Assembly (NCBI RefSeq): GCF_042684485.1
Contig: NZ_JBHULM010000009.1
Location: 156,611-220,610, forward strand
DNA length: 64,000 bases
Reading direction: 5' to 3'
DNA from: Oceanihabitans gracilariae
GTDB taxonomy: Bacteria; Bacteroidota; Bacteroidia; Flavobacteriales; Flavobacteriaceae
The position numbers were made by a program, and so were the translations under genes. The notes beneath the pieces were generated by a model. It made no database searches. It worked only from the letters and a program-made list of their open reading frames with translations, and was not told where the DNA came from. The number at the start of each line of letters is the position of its first letter. Positions within the stretch are counted from its first letter, which is position 1. Shown here one piece after another: positions 1 to 8,037 of this stretch.

Positions 1-906
1 ACCATCTTAAGTAAGTTACATTCTGTTTATAATGCTCCGAGTGTTTTAAAAACGGTGTCAGAAACACTTAAAAAAGTAGATGTTTTTCAATTAAGAACAC
101 CTACAGGAATAGGTGTTTATTTAATTCCGTATTTTACATTTTTTTCCAATAAAAAAGGATGGTATAAATATGCAGGAAATTGGAATCAAAAAAATCCACC
201 TTTAGGGTATCGATTACAACGTTATATGCTGAAACATCAAAACAGAAAAGTAACCATTAACGGAAAATGGAAAAACCAACCCAAAAACTGTTATACTTTT
301 GAAAACCCATGTTTAACCGTTAAAGAAGTAACATTAGGTGAACAAATTATTACATCTAAAAAAACATTTCGTAAAGTCTCATTTTGTTATGTAGGAAGAT
401 TAGAAAAAGAAAAAGGAGTGGAGCGTATTATTAAAGCTTTTACAAGTTTATCTTTAAAACATAAACAAAAGGTTGATAAAATACATTTAGTTGGTAATGG
501 TAGCGATTATAATTATTTTAGAGAATTAGCCAAAAACAGTGGGCTTAATATTGTATTTCATGGTTTTTTATCTAGAAAAGAGGTTTTTAATGTATACAAA
601 GAATCTCACTTTTTTTTAATGCCAACTACAGCTTCAGAGGGGTTTCCAAAAGTAATTGCAGAAGCAATGAATTTTGGTTGTATTCCAATTGTATCTAATA
701 TATCTTCCATCGGTCAGTATATAATAGATCATGAAAATGGTTTCTTAATAAAAGAAGTAACTATTGAAAATATAGAAAAACATATAAAAACGGTTTTAGA
801 TTTTACTACAGAGGATTATTTGAAATTAGTAATTAAACGTGAGCAAGTAGTTAGTAAATTTACTTTTCAACACTATAATAATAGAATATTAAACGATATA
901 ATTTAA
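1..906 (+). CDS. Glycosyltransferase family 4 (GT-B), 5'-truncated by window edge
   Basis: The reading frame is open from base 1, so the gene begins to the left of the window; the visible 301 codons end at the TAA at 904-906. The GTG at 55 is an internal codon and not a convincing start. The C-terminal half is a typical Glycos_transf_1 domain. It has a VGRLEKEKGVERI segment that opens the nucleotide-sugar-binding Rossmann fold, a VGNG motif, and the EGFPKVIAEAMNFG stretch with the E-x7-E arrangement of retaining GT4 enzymes. The likely role is transfer of one sugar from a nucleotide sugar onto a lipid-linked surface glycan at the cytoplasmic membrane face. The neighbours (ligase/polymerase-like protein, second GT4, initiating transferase) support a polysaccharide locus. 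Donor and acceptor cannot be predicted. Confidence 0.9.
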   Translation, partial: TILSKLHSVYNAPSVLKTVSETLKKVDVFQLRTPTGIGVYLIPYFTFFSNKKGWYKYAGNWNQKNPPLGYRLQRYMLKHQNRKVTINGKWKNQPKNCYTFENPCLTVKEVTLGEQIITSKKTFRKVSFCYVGRLEKEKGVERIIKAFTSLSLKHKQKVDKIHLVGNGSDYNYFRELAKNSGLNIVFHGFLSRKEVFNVYKESHFFLMPTTASEGFPKVIAEAMNFGCIPIVSNISSIGQYIIDHENGFLIKEVTIENIEKHIKTVLDFTTEDYLKLVIKREQVVSKFTFQHYNNRILNDII

Positions 907-910
907 TTCA

Positions 911-2281
911 TTGAATTCCAGGTTTCTAAAAAATAAAAAAGATAATTATATAGGTTTAGTGCTTATTCATTTAGCTATAGGGGTTGCTTTATATCTATTT
1001 GAGCCACTTTCAAAATTATATTTTATTGTTACTTTATTGTATTTTCTATTTAGAATAATAATGTCCCCGGCTTCACAAAAAACCAAAGAAGTGCTTTTAG
1101 CCTGTGCCTACTTTGCTGGAGCAGAAGTTTTATTTAGGATGACTAAAGGGGGGTTAGCATATGAAGCATCAAAATATTTAGTAATATTATTTATGTTAAT
1201 GGGGATGTTCTTTAGAGGTATTTCAGGTAAAGGATATGTGTATTTTTTGTATCTAATACTTTTGGTTCCAGGAGTTTTAGTTGCGTCAACTACTTTAGGA
1301 TATAGTGCTAATTTTAGAACAGCGGTAGCCTTTGTTTTAAGTGGACCAGTATGTTTAGGTATTGCTGCTTTATTTTGTTTTGATAGAAAGGTCACAAAAA
1401 ATACCTTAATAGAAATTATAAATTTCTTAGCACTACCATCTATTGCTACAACAATGTACTTATTTATATATAATCCAAGTATAAAAGAAACCTTATCTGG
1501 TACAGCATCAAATGCTGCTTCATCAGGTGGTTTTGGCCCTAACCAAGTATCAACAGCTTTAGGTTTAGGTATGTTTGCTTTAGTCGTTAGATTATTTGTG
1601 AAATCTCCAACATTAATCTTAAAAATAATAAATCTAACTATTTTAATAGCTATGTCTTTTAGAGCTCTTGTTACTTTTAGTCGTGGTGGTGTTTTTGCCG
1701 CAATTATAGTAATTATAGCCTTTTTAGTTACTATTTATTTTAAATCATCTGTTAAAGTAAAAAATCAAATCGTAGCTTCATTTATTTTATTAAGTATTGC
1801 AATAGTAGTTACCTGGTTAATTAGTTCAACATTAACTTACGGTTTAATTGATAAAAGATATTCCAATAAAGATTCATTGGGTAGAGATAAAGGAGATGTA
1901 TCTACTGGGAGATTTGAATTATTCGAAGAAGAAATGCAAGGATTTTTACAGAATCCCTTTTTAGGTATTGGAATTAGTAAAACACAAAATATACGTGTAG
2001 AAAAAGAAGGTAAAAGACTTCCTTCTCATAATGAAATTGGAAGGTTGCTGTCAGAACATGGTTTGCTAGGAATTGTAATGATTTTGATATTAGGCCTAAG
2101 ACCTCTTATTTATAGATCAAAAAATAAACGGAATAATTATTTTTATGCATTTTTATGTTTCTGGTTTGCAACTATAAATCATTCAGGAATGCGTATTGCG
2201 GCTCCTGCATTATTATATGCACTTTCTTTATTAAATGTAAAATATGAAAAACATCCTGTACATAGGAAACAAATTAAATAA
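911..2281 (+). CDS. O-antigen ligase / polymerase-like polytopic membrane protein (Wzy/WaaL family)
   Basis: This 456-aa protein has about ten to twelve hydrophobic segments and a long non-membrane loop near residues 315-375. The loop carries the family hallmarks: an acidic RFELFEEEMQGFLQNPFLGIG segment followed by SHNEIGRLLSEHGLLG. These match the Wzy_C/O-antigen ligase pattern, in which glycan chains from undecaprenyl pyrophosphate are polymerised or ligated on the periplasmic side. The start is TTG at 911, five bases after the upstream stop; an in-frame stop at 899 excludes anything earlier and no ATG is available before residue 51. The 3' end overlaps the next glycosyltransferase by 38 bases, so the three genes form one transcription unit. 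Ligase and polymerase cannot be told apart from sequence. Confidence 0.85.
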   Translation: MNSRFLKNKKDNYIGLVLIHLAIGVALYLFEPLSKLYFIVTLLYFLFRIIMSPASQKTKEVLLACAYFAGAEVLFRMTKGGLAYEASKYLVILFMLMGMFFRGISGKGYVYFLYLILLVPGVLVASTTLGYSANFRTAVAFVLSGPVCLGIAALFCFDRKVTKNTLIEIINFLALPSIATTMYLFIYNPSIKETLSGTASNAASSGGFGPNQVSTALGLGMFALVVRLFVKSPTLILKIINLTILIAMSFRALVTFSRGGVFAAIIVIIAFLVTIYFKSSVKVKNQIVASFILLSIAIVVTWLISSTLTYGLIDKRYSNKDSLGRDKGDVSTGRFELFEEEMQGFLQNPFLGIGISKTQNIRVEKEGKRLPSHNEIGRLLSEHGLLGIVMILILGLRPLIYRSKNKRNNYFYAFLCFWFATINHSGMRIAAPALLYALSLLNVKYEKHPVHRKQIK

Positions 2282-3254
2282 TAAAAACAGTAACCTGTCT
2301 TCCATTTGCGTTTTAGGGCCTAGGCTAGAACAGGAAGGCTATACCCTTAGGTATGCATCTACCTATCCAAATAAAATAATACGCATGCTTGACATGCTTT
2401 GGCATTGTTTTAAATATAGAAATAGTACAGATATTGTAATTATAGATACATATAGCACTTTGAATTTTTATTATGTATTGGTAACAAGTCAATTGTGTAG
2501 AATATTAAAACTAAAATATGTTACTAGTTTAAATGGAGGTAATTTGCCTATGCGTTTAAAAAATAACCCAAGGCTTTGTCGTGTTATTTTTGCTCATGCC
2601 TACAAATTAGTTTCTCCTTCGGTCTATTTAAAAGAAGCATTTAAAGCACATGGCTATCAAAAGGTGACTTATATTCCTAACAGTTTAAATATGGAAAATT
2701 ACAAGTTTCATATAAAAGATTTTCAAGAAGTAAAGCTCTTATGGGTGCGTTCATTTGCAAGTATCTACAATCCGAAGTTGGCTGTCAAGTTGTTAAAAAT
2801 ATTACAAGATTCTGGTATTCCAACCAGGCTGTGTATGGTAGGCCCAGACTCGGATGGGACTATGGAAACAGTAAAACAATTAGCAGAAAATCTTAAGGTT
2901 GAAGTTACAATTACTGGAAAACTACCTAAGGAAGAGTGGATAGCATTGTCTAAAGACTATAATGTTTTTATAAATACCACCAATTTTGACAACATGCCAG
3001 TAAGTGTCATTGAAGCCATGGCTTTAGGACTACCTGTGGTTTCCACCAATGTAGGAGGGATGCCTTATTTAATTGAAGATGGCAAAGATGGGCTGTTGGT
3101 AGAAAAGAATAATGTAGATGCTTTTGTAAATGCTATAAAACAACTAGTACAGCATCCAAACAAAACACAAAGCATGACCATAAATGCCAGAAAAAAAGTA
3201 GAATCCTTCAGTTGGAACTTGATGAAAAAACAATGGATGGAAATATTAAGTTAA
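2244..3254 (+). CDS. Glycosyltransferase family 4
   Basis: This 336-aa GT-B enzyme starts at an ATG inside the end of the preceding membrane protein gene (38-base overlap, translational coupling likely). The N-terminal domain opens with a short hydrophobic strand, MKNILYIGNKL. The C-terminal donor-binding domain has LLWVRSF, the CMVGPDSDG loop, TITGKLPKEEW, and NMPVSVIEAMALGLPVVSTNVGGMP. The last includes the E in the position of the second glutamate of E-x7-E, although the first glutamate is replaced in the sequence NFDNMPVSVIEA. It is a retaining nucleotide-sugar-dependent transferase of surface polysaccharide synthesis; the sugar specificity is unknown. It is the last gene of the left-hand operon, and a 970-base regulatory-looking region follows. 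Confidence 0.9.
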   Translation: MKNILYIGNKLNNKNSNLSSICVLGPRLEQEGYTLRYASTYPNKIIRMLDMLWHCFKYRNSTDIVIIDTYSTLNFYYVLVTSQLCRILKLKYVTSLNGGNLPMRLKNNPRLCRVIFAHAYKLVSPSVYLKEAFKAHGYQKVTYIPNSLNMENYKFHIKDFQEVKLLWVRSFASIYNPKLAVKLLKILQDSGIPTRLCMVGPDSDGTMETVKQLAENLKVEVTITGKLPKEEWIALSKDYNVFINTTNFDNMPVSVIEAMALGLPVVSTNVGGMPYLIEDGKDGLLVEKNNVDAFVNAIKQLVQHPNKTQSMTINARKKVESFSWNLMKKQWMEILS

Positions 3255-3425
3255 TACGTTCTTCTTTTTACTAGCTTCTCCTTTTAGTGAAAGACGACCA
3301 AGCGTGAAAAATTAGTACCTGTTCTTTTTTAGTGTAGGGAAGAGCTGATCCATGGCTATACCTGGCCAAAGAAAAACGATACGGAGGTTTTGTAAACCTT
3401 CAAAAGCGGTAATAAAAGAAAAAAA
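3255..3425. other. Intergenic stretch 3' of the glycosyltransferase operon
   Basis: There is no convincing gene here. A short open stretch that reads ELIHGYTWPKKNDTEVL then stop (about 3341-3391, plus strand) looks faintly protein-like and could be the tail of a lost gene. It is closed upstream by an in-frame TAG only a few codons earlier, so I do not call it a pseudogene. Confidence 0.3.
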
Positions 3426-3638
3426 TCAACGTTTATCTTCAGAGTTCTTTGATTTTAATTGCGCAATAATATGCTTCTCATCCGCCCTGAAATATTCACA
3501 AAAAGCCTTAAGACTAACAAAATTATTAGGGGGTAAACCAAAGTGTGAATTAATGTCTTTAATGTATTGACGCGCTTTTTTAGAACAGATGCCGTTTATC
3601 AGTTCTATATCTTTTGTGTATAAAAATGGAATAATCAT
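3426..3638 (-). CDS. Small conserved-looking protein, possible DNA-binding (70 aa)
   Basis: This 70-aa protein is rich in charged and helical residues. The central stretch IELINGICSKKARQYIKDINSHFG resembles a helix-turn-helix (a helix, a Cys-Ser turn, then a basic helix). It is followed by NNFVSLKAFCEYF, as in small regulators that sit next to polysaccharide genes in Flavobacteria. I recall similar unnamed proteins but cannot assign a family. An overlapping plus-strand frame at 3352-3570 has poorer composition and is probably the shadow. The gene reads divergently from the 249-aa gene, and the repeat-rich intergenic block at 3840-3975 lies upstream of both. A local transcriptional role is inference only. 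Confidence 0.55.
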   Translation of the reverse strand: MIIPFLYTKDIELINGICSKKARQYIKDINSHFGLPPNNFVSLKAFCEYFRADEKHIIAQLKSKNSEDKR

Positions 3639-4228
3639 AACTTCAAACTGTTTTTTTGGGGAATAAATAATGAAACAATCTATCCAAAAATTTTCAAGGG
3701 CTTAGTCTTGTTTTTTTTTAGGAACTTTTATCTAAAATAATAAATTAATAATATATTTCCTACAATTTCAAGTCTTAAAATCTTGTTAAATGCTTAAAAT
3801 TGAGTTGTTTAGATGATTTTCTACCCTGTAATAATACCAACCCAATACCTACTAGCGGGTAACCCTATAGATACCTAGGGGGAACCCTATAGAAAAACAA
3901 ATAGGGAAGTAAAGGGAAATAACGAGAAGGAAACGGAAAAAAAAGTACCAAAAAGTACAAAAAAGACAAATCAGGTAAATAAAAGATATTTCAGAGCTAT
4001 TTTCAGTAAATAATAGAAACAATTACCATATATGGGAATTCTTGTCATTATGCAAAGATTAGGATGCTAACTTTATGATAATGAGAGTAGATAGCTTGCG
4101 CAAAATAAATAGGTCGACATGTTTATGCAGCCTACCCATTAAAAAGGAATTGTTTAATCAGTAAATAGATATAGTTTTTAAAATGAAATATTCCAAAGCT
4201 ATATCTATTTGCATAAAACTTAGAAATC
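3639..4228. promoter_or_regulatory. 590-base intergenic block with direct repeats and a purine-rich tract
   Basis: No coding frame is supported. An 11-base direct repeat AACCCTATAGA occurs at 3861-3871 and 3883-3893, exactly 22 bases apart (two helical turns). The 7-mer ATACCTA occurs at 3845-3851 and 3871-3877. Downstream, about 3890-3980 is strongly purine-biased on the plus strand, with the repeated AAGTACAAAAAAG-like words. A perfect 12-base inverted repeat lies at 4163-4210 next to the following gene. The arrangement suggests regulator binding sites for the divergent 70-aa and 249-aa genes. Confidence 0.45.
4163..4210. repeat. Perfect 12-bp inverted repeat upstream of the 249-aa gene
   Basis: AAATAGATATAG at 4163-4174 and its exact reverse complement CTATATCTATTT at 4199-4210 are separated by 24 bases. 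The right arm ends 18 bases before the ATG of the next gene, so it could be an operator or form a 5'-leader hairpin. Confidence 0.75.
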
Positions 4229-4978
4229 ATGGCAAAAGTAAAGTCATTATTTAATGTAGAAGGAACACTGGGAGAAGTAACCTTTTATAAAAACGAATCA
4301 GAATATTATATCCGTAGCAAAGGAGGAGTAAGTAAAAATCGTATTTTAAACGATCCTGCTTTTGCAAGAACTAGAGAAAATCTTACCGAGTTTGGAAATT
4401 CAGCTACCAGTGGTAAAATGCTACGTCGAAGTATTGTTAGTTTAATGAACGATGCAAAAGACAATCGTGTGTCTTCAAGATTGACTCAAGTTATGAGTAG
4501 AGTTAAAAATGAAGATCTAACATCTCCTAGAGGAGAACGTAATGTGGCTACAGGTATCTTAACTCCTCTAGGAAAATCCAGGCTAAAAGGATTTAATTTT
4601 AATAAAAAAGCTGTTCTAGAGAGTGTTTTACAGGCCGCTTTTACTTTAAATACTACTACTGGTGAAGTGTCTATTCCAGACCTAATTCCAATACAGCAAT
4701 TAGAGTCTCCAGAAGGGGCTACGCACGTTGAGTTTAGCGCTGGCTTTTTAAACCTAGATTTTGAAACTGGTGATAAAGATTTACAGTTAAGCAATTTTGT
4801 AAATCTAGCTATAGACGCAACGGTTTCTACGGTAACATTAACACCTCTAGGAGTTCCTGCTGGTACCGGACAGGATTTTTATTTTTTAAAAGCAGCATTT
4901 TTTCAAGAGATTAATGCGGTACAATACCCGCTTAATAATGGGGCGTTTAATACCTTACAGCTTATAGAGGTAATATAA
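4229..4978 (+). CDS. Conserved protein of unknown function (249 aa)
   Basis: This soluble-looking 249-aa protein has no signal peptide and no transmembrane segment. The N-terminal 60 residues have a VEGTLGEVTFYKNESEYYIRSKGG motif followed by NDPAFARTRENLTEFGNSATSGKMLRRSI. This resembles, at a distance, the start of DUF6266-type Bacteroidota proteins (G-x-GxVTFY, then a basic helix). The middle is basic and helical (RVSSRLTQVMSRVKNEDLTSPRGERN). The C-terminal 120 residues look like beta-strand (SIPDLIPIQQL, ATHVEFSAGFLNLDFETG, DATVSTVTLTPLGVPAGTG). I recall unnamed homologues in Flavobacteriaceae but no function. It is monocistronic: an inverted repeat precedes it and a strong terminator follows at 5003-5034. 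It sits inside a polysaccharide locus. Confidence 0.85.
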   Translation: MAKVKSLFNVEGTLGEVTFYKNESEYYIRSKGGVSKNRILNDPAFARTRENLTEFGNSATSGKMLRRSIVSLMNDAKDNRVSSRLTQVMSRVKNEDLTSPRGERNVATGILTPLGKSRLKGFNFNKKAVLESVLQAAFTLNTTTGEVSIPDLIPIQQLESPEGATHVEFSAGFLNLDFETGDKDLQLSNFVNLAIDATVSTVTLTPLGVPAGTGQDFYFLKAAFFQEINAVQYPLNNGAFNTLQLIEVI

Positions 4979-5002
4979 ACCTTTAGACAAATAGGTGTTT
5001 TA

Positions 5003-5034
5003 AAAGGACTGTTCATAGGTACAGTCCTTTTTTT
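5003..5034 (+). terminator. Rho-independent terminator
   Basis: A perfect 10-bp stem AAAGGACTGT / ACAGTCCTTT (5003-5012 with 5021-5030) with an 8-base loop is followed by a T run. It closes the 249-aa gene. Confidence 0.9.
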
Positions 5035-5248
5035 ATTTTAGGATGCTAGTATAGTAACACTAAAAATAATAAAATAAAACCTCCTCCCATAATAAACTCT
5101 ACGGTCTAGAGAGGTAACAGAAGTCCAAACGGAGAATTTAGAATCAAAAGTATGCCTAAATCAATAAAGGAAATCCCTAATAAAAACTTTGTAGTTTTTA
5201 AGCTCCAGCATACAAAGTACAAGCAGTATAAACTACTTCAATAAATAC

Positions 5249-5278
5249 TTGCATAATTATCCTAACTTAGTATCTTTA
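5249..5278 (+). promoter_or_regulatory. Bacteroidota-type promoter for the sugar transferase
   Basis: TTG at 5249-5251, a 19-base spacer, and TATCTTTA at 5271-5278 match TTG / TAnnTTTG except for the last base. The coding start lies 18 bases further downstream. Confidence 0.65.
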
Positions 5279-5296
5279 CGCTAACTAAGATTTTGT

Positions 5297-6691
5297 ATGC
5301 CCAACAAAGTAGATATTCATTTTAATATTTCAGAAAGAAAAATACTGCTACGTATTTTTGATCTGTTATCTGTCTTTGTATCTCTTTATATTATTGGTCA
5401 TTTTTTTGAGTTTGATTACTTTTATATAGATGTAGAAAACTGTGTATGGATTACGGTATTGGCTATATACTTAACCGTTTTTGGTACTGTATTTGAATTG
5501 TACGACTTACAAAAAGCAAGTAAAAAAGAGTCCGTTTTAGCTAATATTGTATTAACTGTATCGGTTACTGTTCTGTTTTATTTGCTGACTCCCTTTTTTA
5601 CTCCTTTTTTACCTGAAAATAGGTTACAGATTTTATACTTTTATTTAGCAATAACCATAGCTCTAGTGGTCTGGAGATTGGCTTATATTACTTTTATAAC
5701 CTCCCCACGATTTTATAAAAAAGCATTGATAGTAGGAGAGGTTTCTAATATACAACCCATTATTAATGCCTTTAAAATTGCCGATCCTAATTATAAGGTC
5801 GTTGGTTTTATTAACTGTGAAGAAAAACGAGCAGATACTATTAAAATTAATGGGGTTAAAGAGTTTCAGCCTAGCGTATTACGAGAGATTATTATTAAAG
5901 AAAAAATCTCTGAAGTTGTAGTAGCTAGCTATAACTCTGAGACCATTACTCCAGAAATTTACCACGACTTAATAAGCCTTTTAGAAAAAGGGTTTCCTAT
6001 TAGAGAATATACCCAGGTGTATGAGGACATGACTAATCGTGTACCTGTGCAATTTGTAGGTAAAGATTTTTATAAATATTTCCCTTTTAGTAGAAGTAAC
6101 CAAAATAAGCTTTATTTATTTTTTCATCGCCTTTTTGATATATTCCTGTCTATTCTAGGAATTGTAGCTACTGTTTTTATAATGCCATTGATACTACTAG
6201 GAAATGTATTAGGAAACAGAGGTCCTTTATTTTATACCCAAGAACGTGTTGGTAAAAACGGAGACTTCTTTAATATTGTTAAGTTTAGAAGCATGGTTAC
6301 AGATGCAGAAAAAAACGGAGCGGTTTGGGCAAGTAAAAACGATGCTAGAGTTACTTTTTTTGGTAAGTTTTTGCGTAAATCAAGGTTAGACGAATTGCCT
6401 CAGTTTATTAATATACTTAAAGGAGATATGAGTTTAATTGGTCCACGACCAGAACGACCATGTTTTGTCGAAGAGCTATCACAAGTAATTCCTTTTTATG
6501 AGACTAGACATATTGTAAAACCTGGACTTACAGGTTGGGCACAAGTAAAAGTTAGATATGGTTCTAGTGTAGATGATAGTTTACTAAAGTTACAGTATGA
6601 CCTGTACTATATTAAGCATAGAAGTTTCTTTTTAGATGCTAATATTATTATTAAGACCATGAGTACTATGATCTTTTTTAGAGGACAGTAG
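5297..6691 (+). CDS. Polyprenyl-phosphate sugar-1-phosphate transferase (exopolysaccharide initiation, WbaP/WcaJ type)
   Basis: This 464-aa membrane enzyme has four to five N-terminal membrane helices (about residues 15-125) and a Rossmann-like CoA_binding_3 domain (about 140-240). A further membrane hairpin (about 275-305) precedes the catalytic Bac_transf domain (about 275-464). The catalytic signature is clear: RVGKNGDFFNIVKFRSM, FGKFLRKSRLDELPQ, NILKGDMSLIGPRPERP and KPGLTGWAQV. It transfers a sugar-1-phosphate from a UDP-sugar to undecaprenyl phosphate and so starts assembly of a lipid-linked glycan on the cytosolic face. The length is normal for the family. It has its own promoter, and a heptamer tandem array begins one base after its stop codon. 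Confidence 0.93.
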   Translation: MPNKVDIHFNISERKILLRIFDLLSVFVSLYIIGHFFEFDYFYIDVENCVWITVLAIYLTVFGTVFELYDLQKASKKESVLANIVLTVSVTVLFYLLTPFFTPFLPENRLQILYFYLAITIALVVWRLAYITFITSPRFYKKALIVGEVSNIQPIINAFKIADPNYKVVGFINCEEKRADTIKINGVKEFQPSVLREIIIKEKISEVVVASYNSETITPEIYHDLISLLEKGFPIREYTQVYEDMTNRVPVQFVGKDFYKYFPFSRSNQNKLYLFFHRLFDIFLSILGIVATVFIMPLILLGNVLGNRGPLFYTQERVGKNGDFFNIVKFRSMVTDAEKNGAVWASKNDARVTFFGKFLRKSRLDELPQFINILKGDMSLIGPRPERPCFVEELSQVIPFYETRHIVKPGLTGWAQVKVRYGSSVDDSLLKLQYDLYYIKHRSFFLDANIIIKTMSTMIFFRGQ

Positions 6692-6783
6692 GGGTAGGTT
6701 TTAGGGATTAGGCATGAGGTGTTAGGGAGTAGGTATTAGGTGTTAGGTGTTAGGGATGAGGTATTAGGTATTAGGTATCAGGA
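6692..6783. repeat. Degenerate heptanucleotide tandem array (TAGGTRT type)
   Basis: About thirteen imperfect 7-base units follow the stop codon of the sugar transferase directly; the best run reads TAGGTAT, TAGGTGT, TAGGTGT, TAGGGAT, GAGGTAT, TAGGTAT, TAGGTAT. It is one of four different 7-mer arrays in this window. Confidence 0.85.
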
Positions 6784-6858
6784 AGTGTTAAACCTTCTAG
6801 TTTTTTATAAATAGAGATATATAGCTTGCTTTAGTAAAAAAGATCGACAGTTAGGAGC

Positions 6859-8022
6859 TTACTTGCTTTTGGTATAGTAACGCACCAGATATACATATCT
6901 TACGGTTAAAGCAACTAGTAAAGGGATTAGTGCATAAGCAAATCGTTGTACTCCCATTACCCAATGAAATACTAATAAGCATAACAAGATAATAAGCAGT
7001 TTAATATATTTAATAAACCAGCTTTTAGGTTGTGTTTTTAGTACTTGATTTACTACAAAAAGATTAAGTGCAAAGGCCCAAAGCAGGTTATAATTGTTGG
7101 CTGTTGCTGTATGGTCTGTAGCAAACCATAATAATAAAATAAACACACCAATAACACCTGTTATAATAAAAAGGGCAGTATCTAACCATCTACTTCTTTT
7201 ACCTTGCTTAAAGTCTTTATAAGTAAGACCTAGTATAAAAATACCTAGTAGGCCTAAAACAAAAATAGGACTACTAAAAAAGGGCTGTTCTTGCTTTACT
7301 TCTTTTTTGCTATATAGTGTTTCTTGCTTGGTTACAAGGTTTTCTCCTGTGGTTTTAATACTTGCATTATTAAAAAACAGATGTATATATTTAGGTAAAA
7401 ACATATACTCATAAGGCGTGGCTTGTTTGTCTATTATAGACCCAAGAGCGATATCAATACCTAGGCTTCCCCAAGAGTTCCATTGTAAGTTATGCTGAAT
7501 TAAATCTCTAAAAGTGTATTCTCCTAGATCAGGAGGAGTATTAAACTGTATGTTTTTGTTTGTAATCTCTTCGGCAACATCTCTAATTTTAGTTGCACAG
7601 TTATCATAAAAGAAATCGTATAAATAATCTTTGTTTTGAGGTAAAGCATTGGTTTCAAGAAAGGCATGCATGTCTTGCTTTTCTTTTGTAGTAAGATTTA
7701 AAACTTGCTCTCTAATAGATCTGTTTTGCCTTTTGTAATAGTCAATAACAGGATATGTAGGACTATGGCCTTGAGAGTATAAGAGCTTTCCTCTAGCAAA
7801 ATTTAAGTAAAAATTAGGGTCGTTAAACGGAAACCTTCCGTAGTCATACACCACATCTGTATATGGAGTTTTTACACGAATACCATTATGCCCGAAAGCA
7901 TCATTTAACGAAGTACCAGGCCCAATGGTTAAAATGCTTATTTCTGTATGGTTATATACATTTTGTGCTTGGGTAATTACAAAAGAGAAAAAGAATACTA
8001 CAACTAGAAAGCGTTTTGTCAT
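6859..8022 (-). CDS. DUF4105 (Lnb N-terminal periplasmic domain) membrane protein
   Basis: This 387-aa protein has a signal peptide (MTKRFLVVVFFFSFVITQAQ). A DUF4105/Lnb-type domain spans residues 25-210, with SILTIGPG, DAFGHNGIRV, YDYGRF and YDFFYDNCATKIRDV; the His and Cys in these motifs are the family's conserved positions. The C-terminal third (about 250-385) contains five hydrophobic helices and probably anchors the protein in the inner membrane with the DUF4105 domain in the periplasm. The biochemical role is not established for Bacteroidota members. It follows the PorV2-like gene by 15 bases, so the two are co-transcribed. Confidence 0.85.
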   Translation of the reverse strand: MTKRFLVVVFFFSFVITQAQNVYNHTEISILTIGPGTSLNDAFGHNGIRVKTPYTDVVYDYGRFPFNDPNFYLNFARGKLLYSQGHSPTYPVIDYYKRQNRSIREQVLNLTTKEKQDMHAFLETNALPQNKDYLYDFFYDNCATKIRDVAEEITNKNIQFNTPPDLGEYTFRDLIQHNLQWNSWGSLGIDIALGSIIDKQATPYEYMFLPKYIHLFFNNASIKTTGENLVTKQETLYSKKEVKQEQPFFSSPIFVLGLLGIFILGLTYKDFKQGKRSRWLDTALFIITGVIGVFILLLWFATDHTATANNYNLLWAFALNLFVVNQVLKTQPKSWFIKYIKLLIILLCLLVFHWVMGVQRFAYALIPLLVALTVRYVYLVRYYTKSK

Positions 8023-8037
8023 TTTTTACGGTATTAA

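Noticed and set aside
3335..3391. Possible gene remnant reading ELIHGYTWPKKNDTEVL
   Set aside because: Only about 18 codons after an in-frame stop; too short to support a pseudogene.
3352..3570. 72-codon plus-strand open frame
   Set aside because: Antisense over most of its length to the better 70-aa minus-strand gene, with biased, non-protein-like composition.
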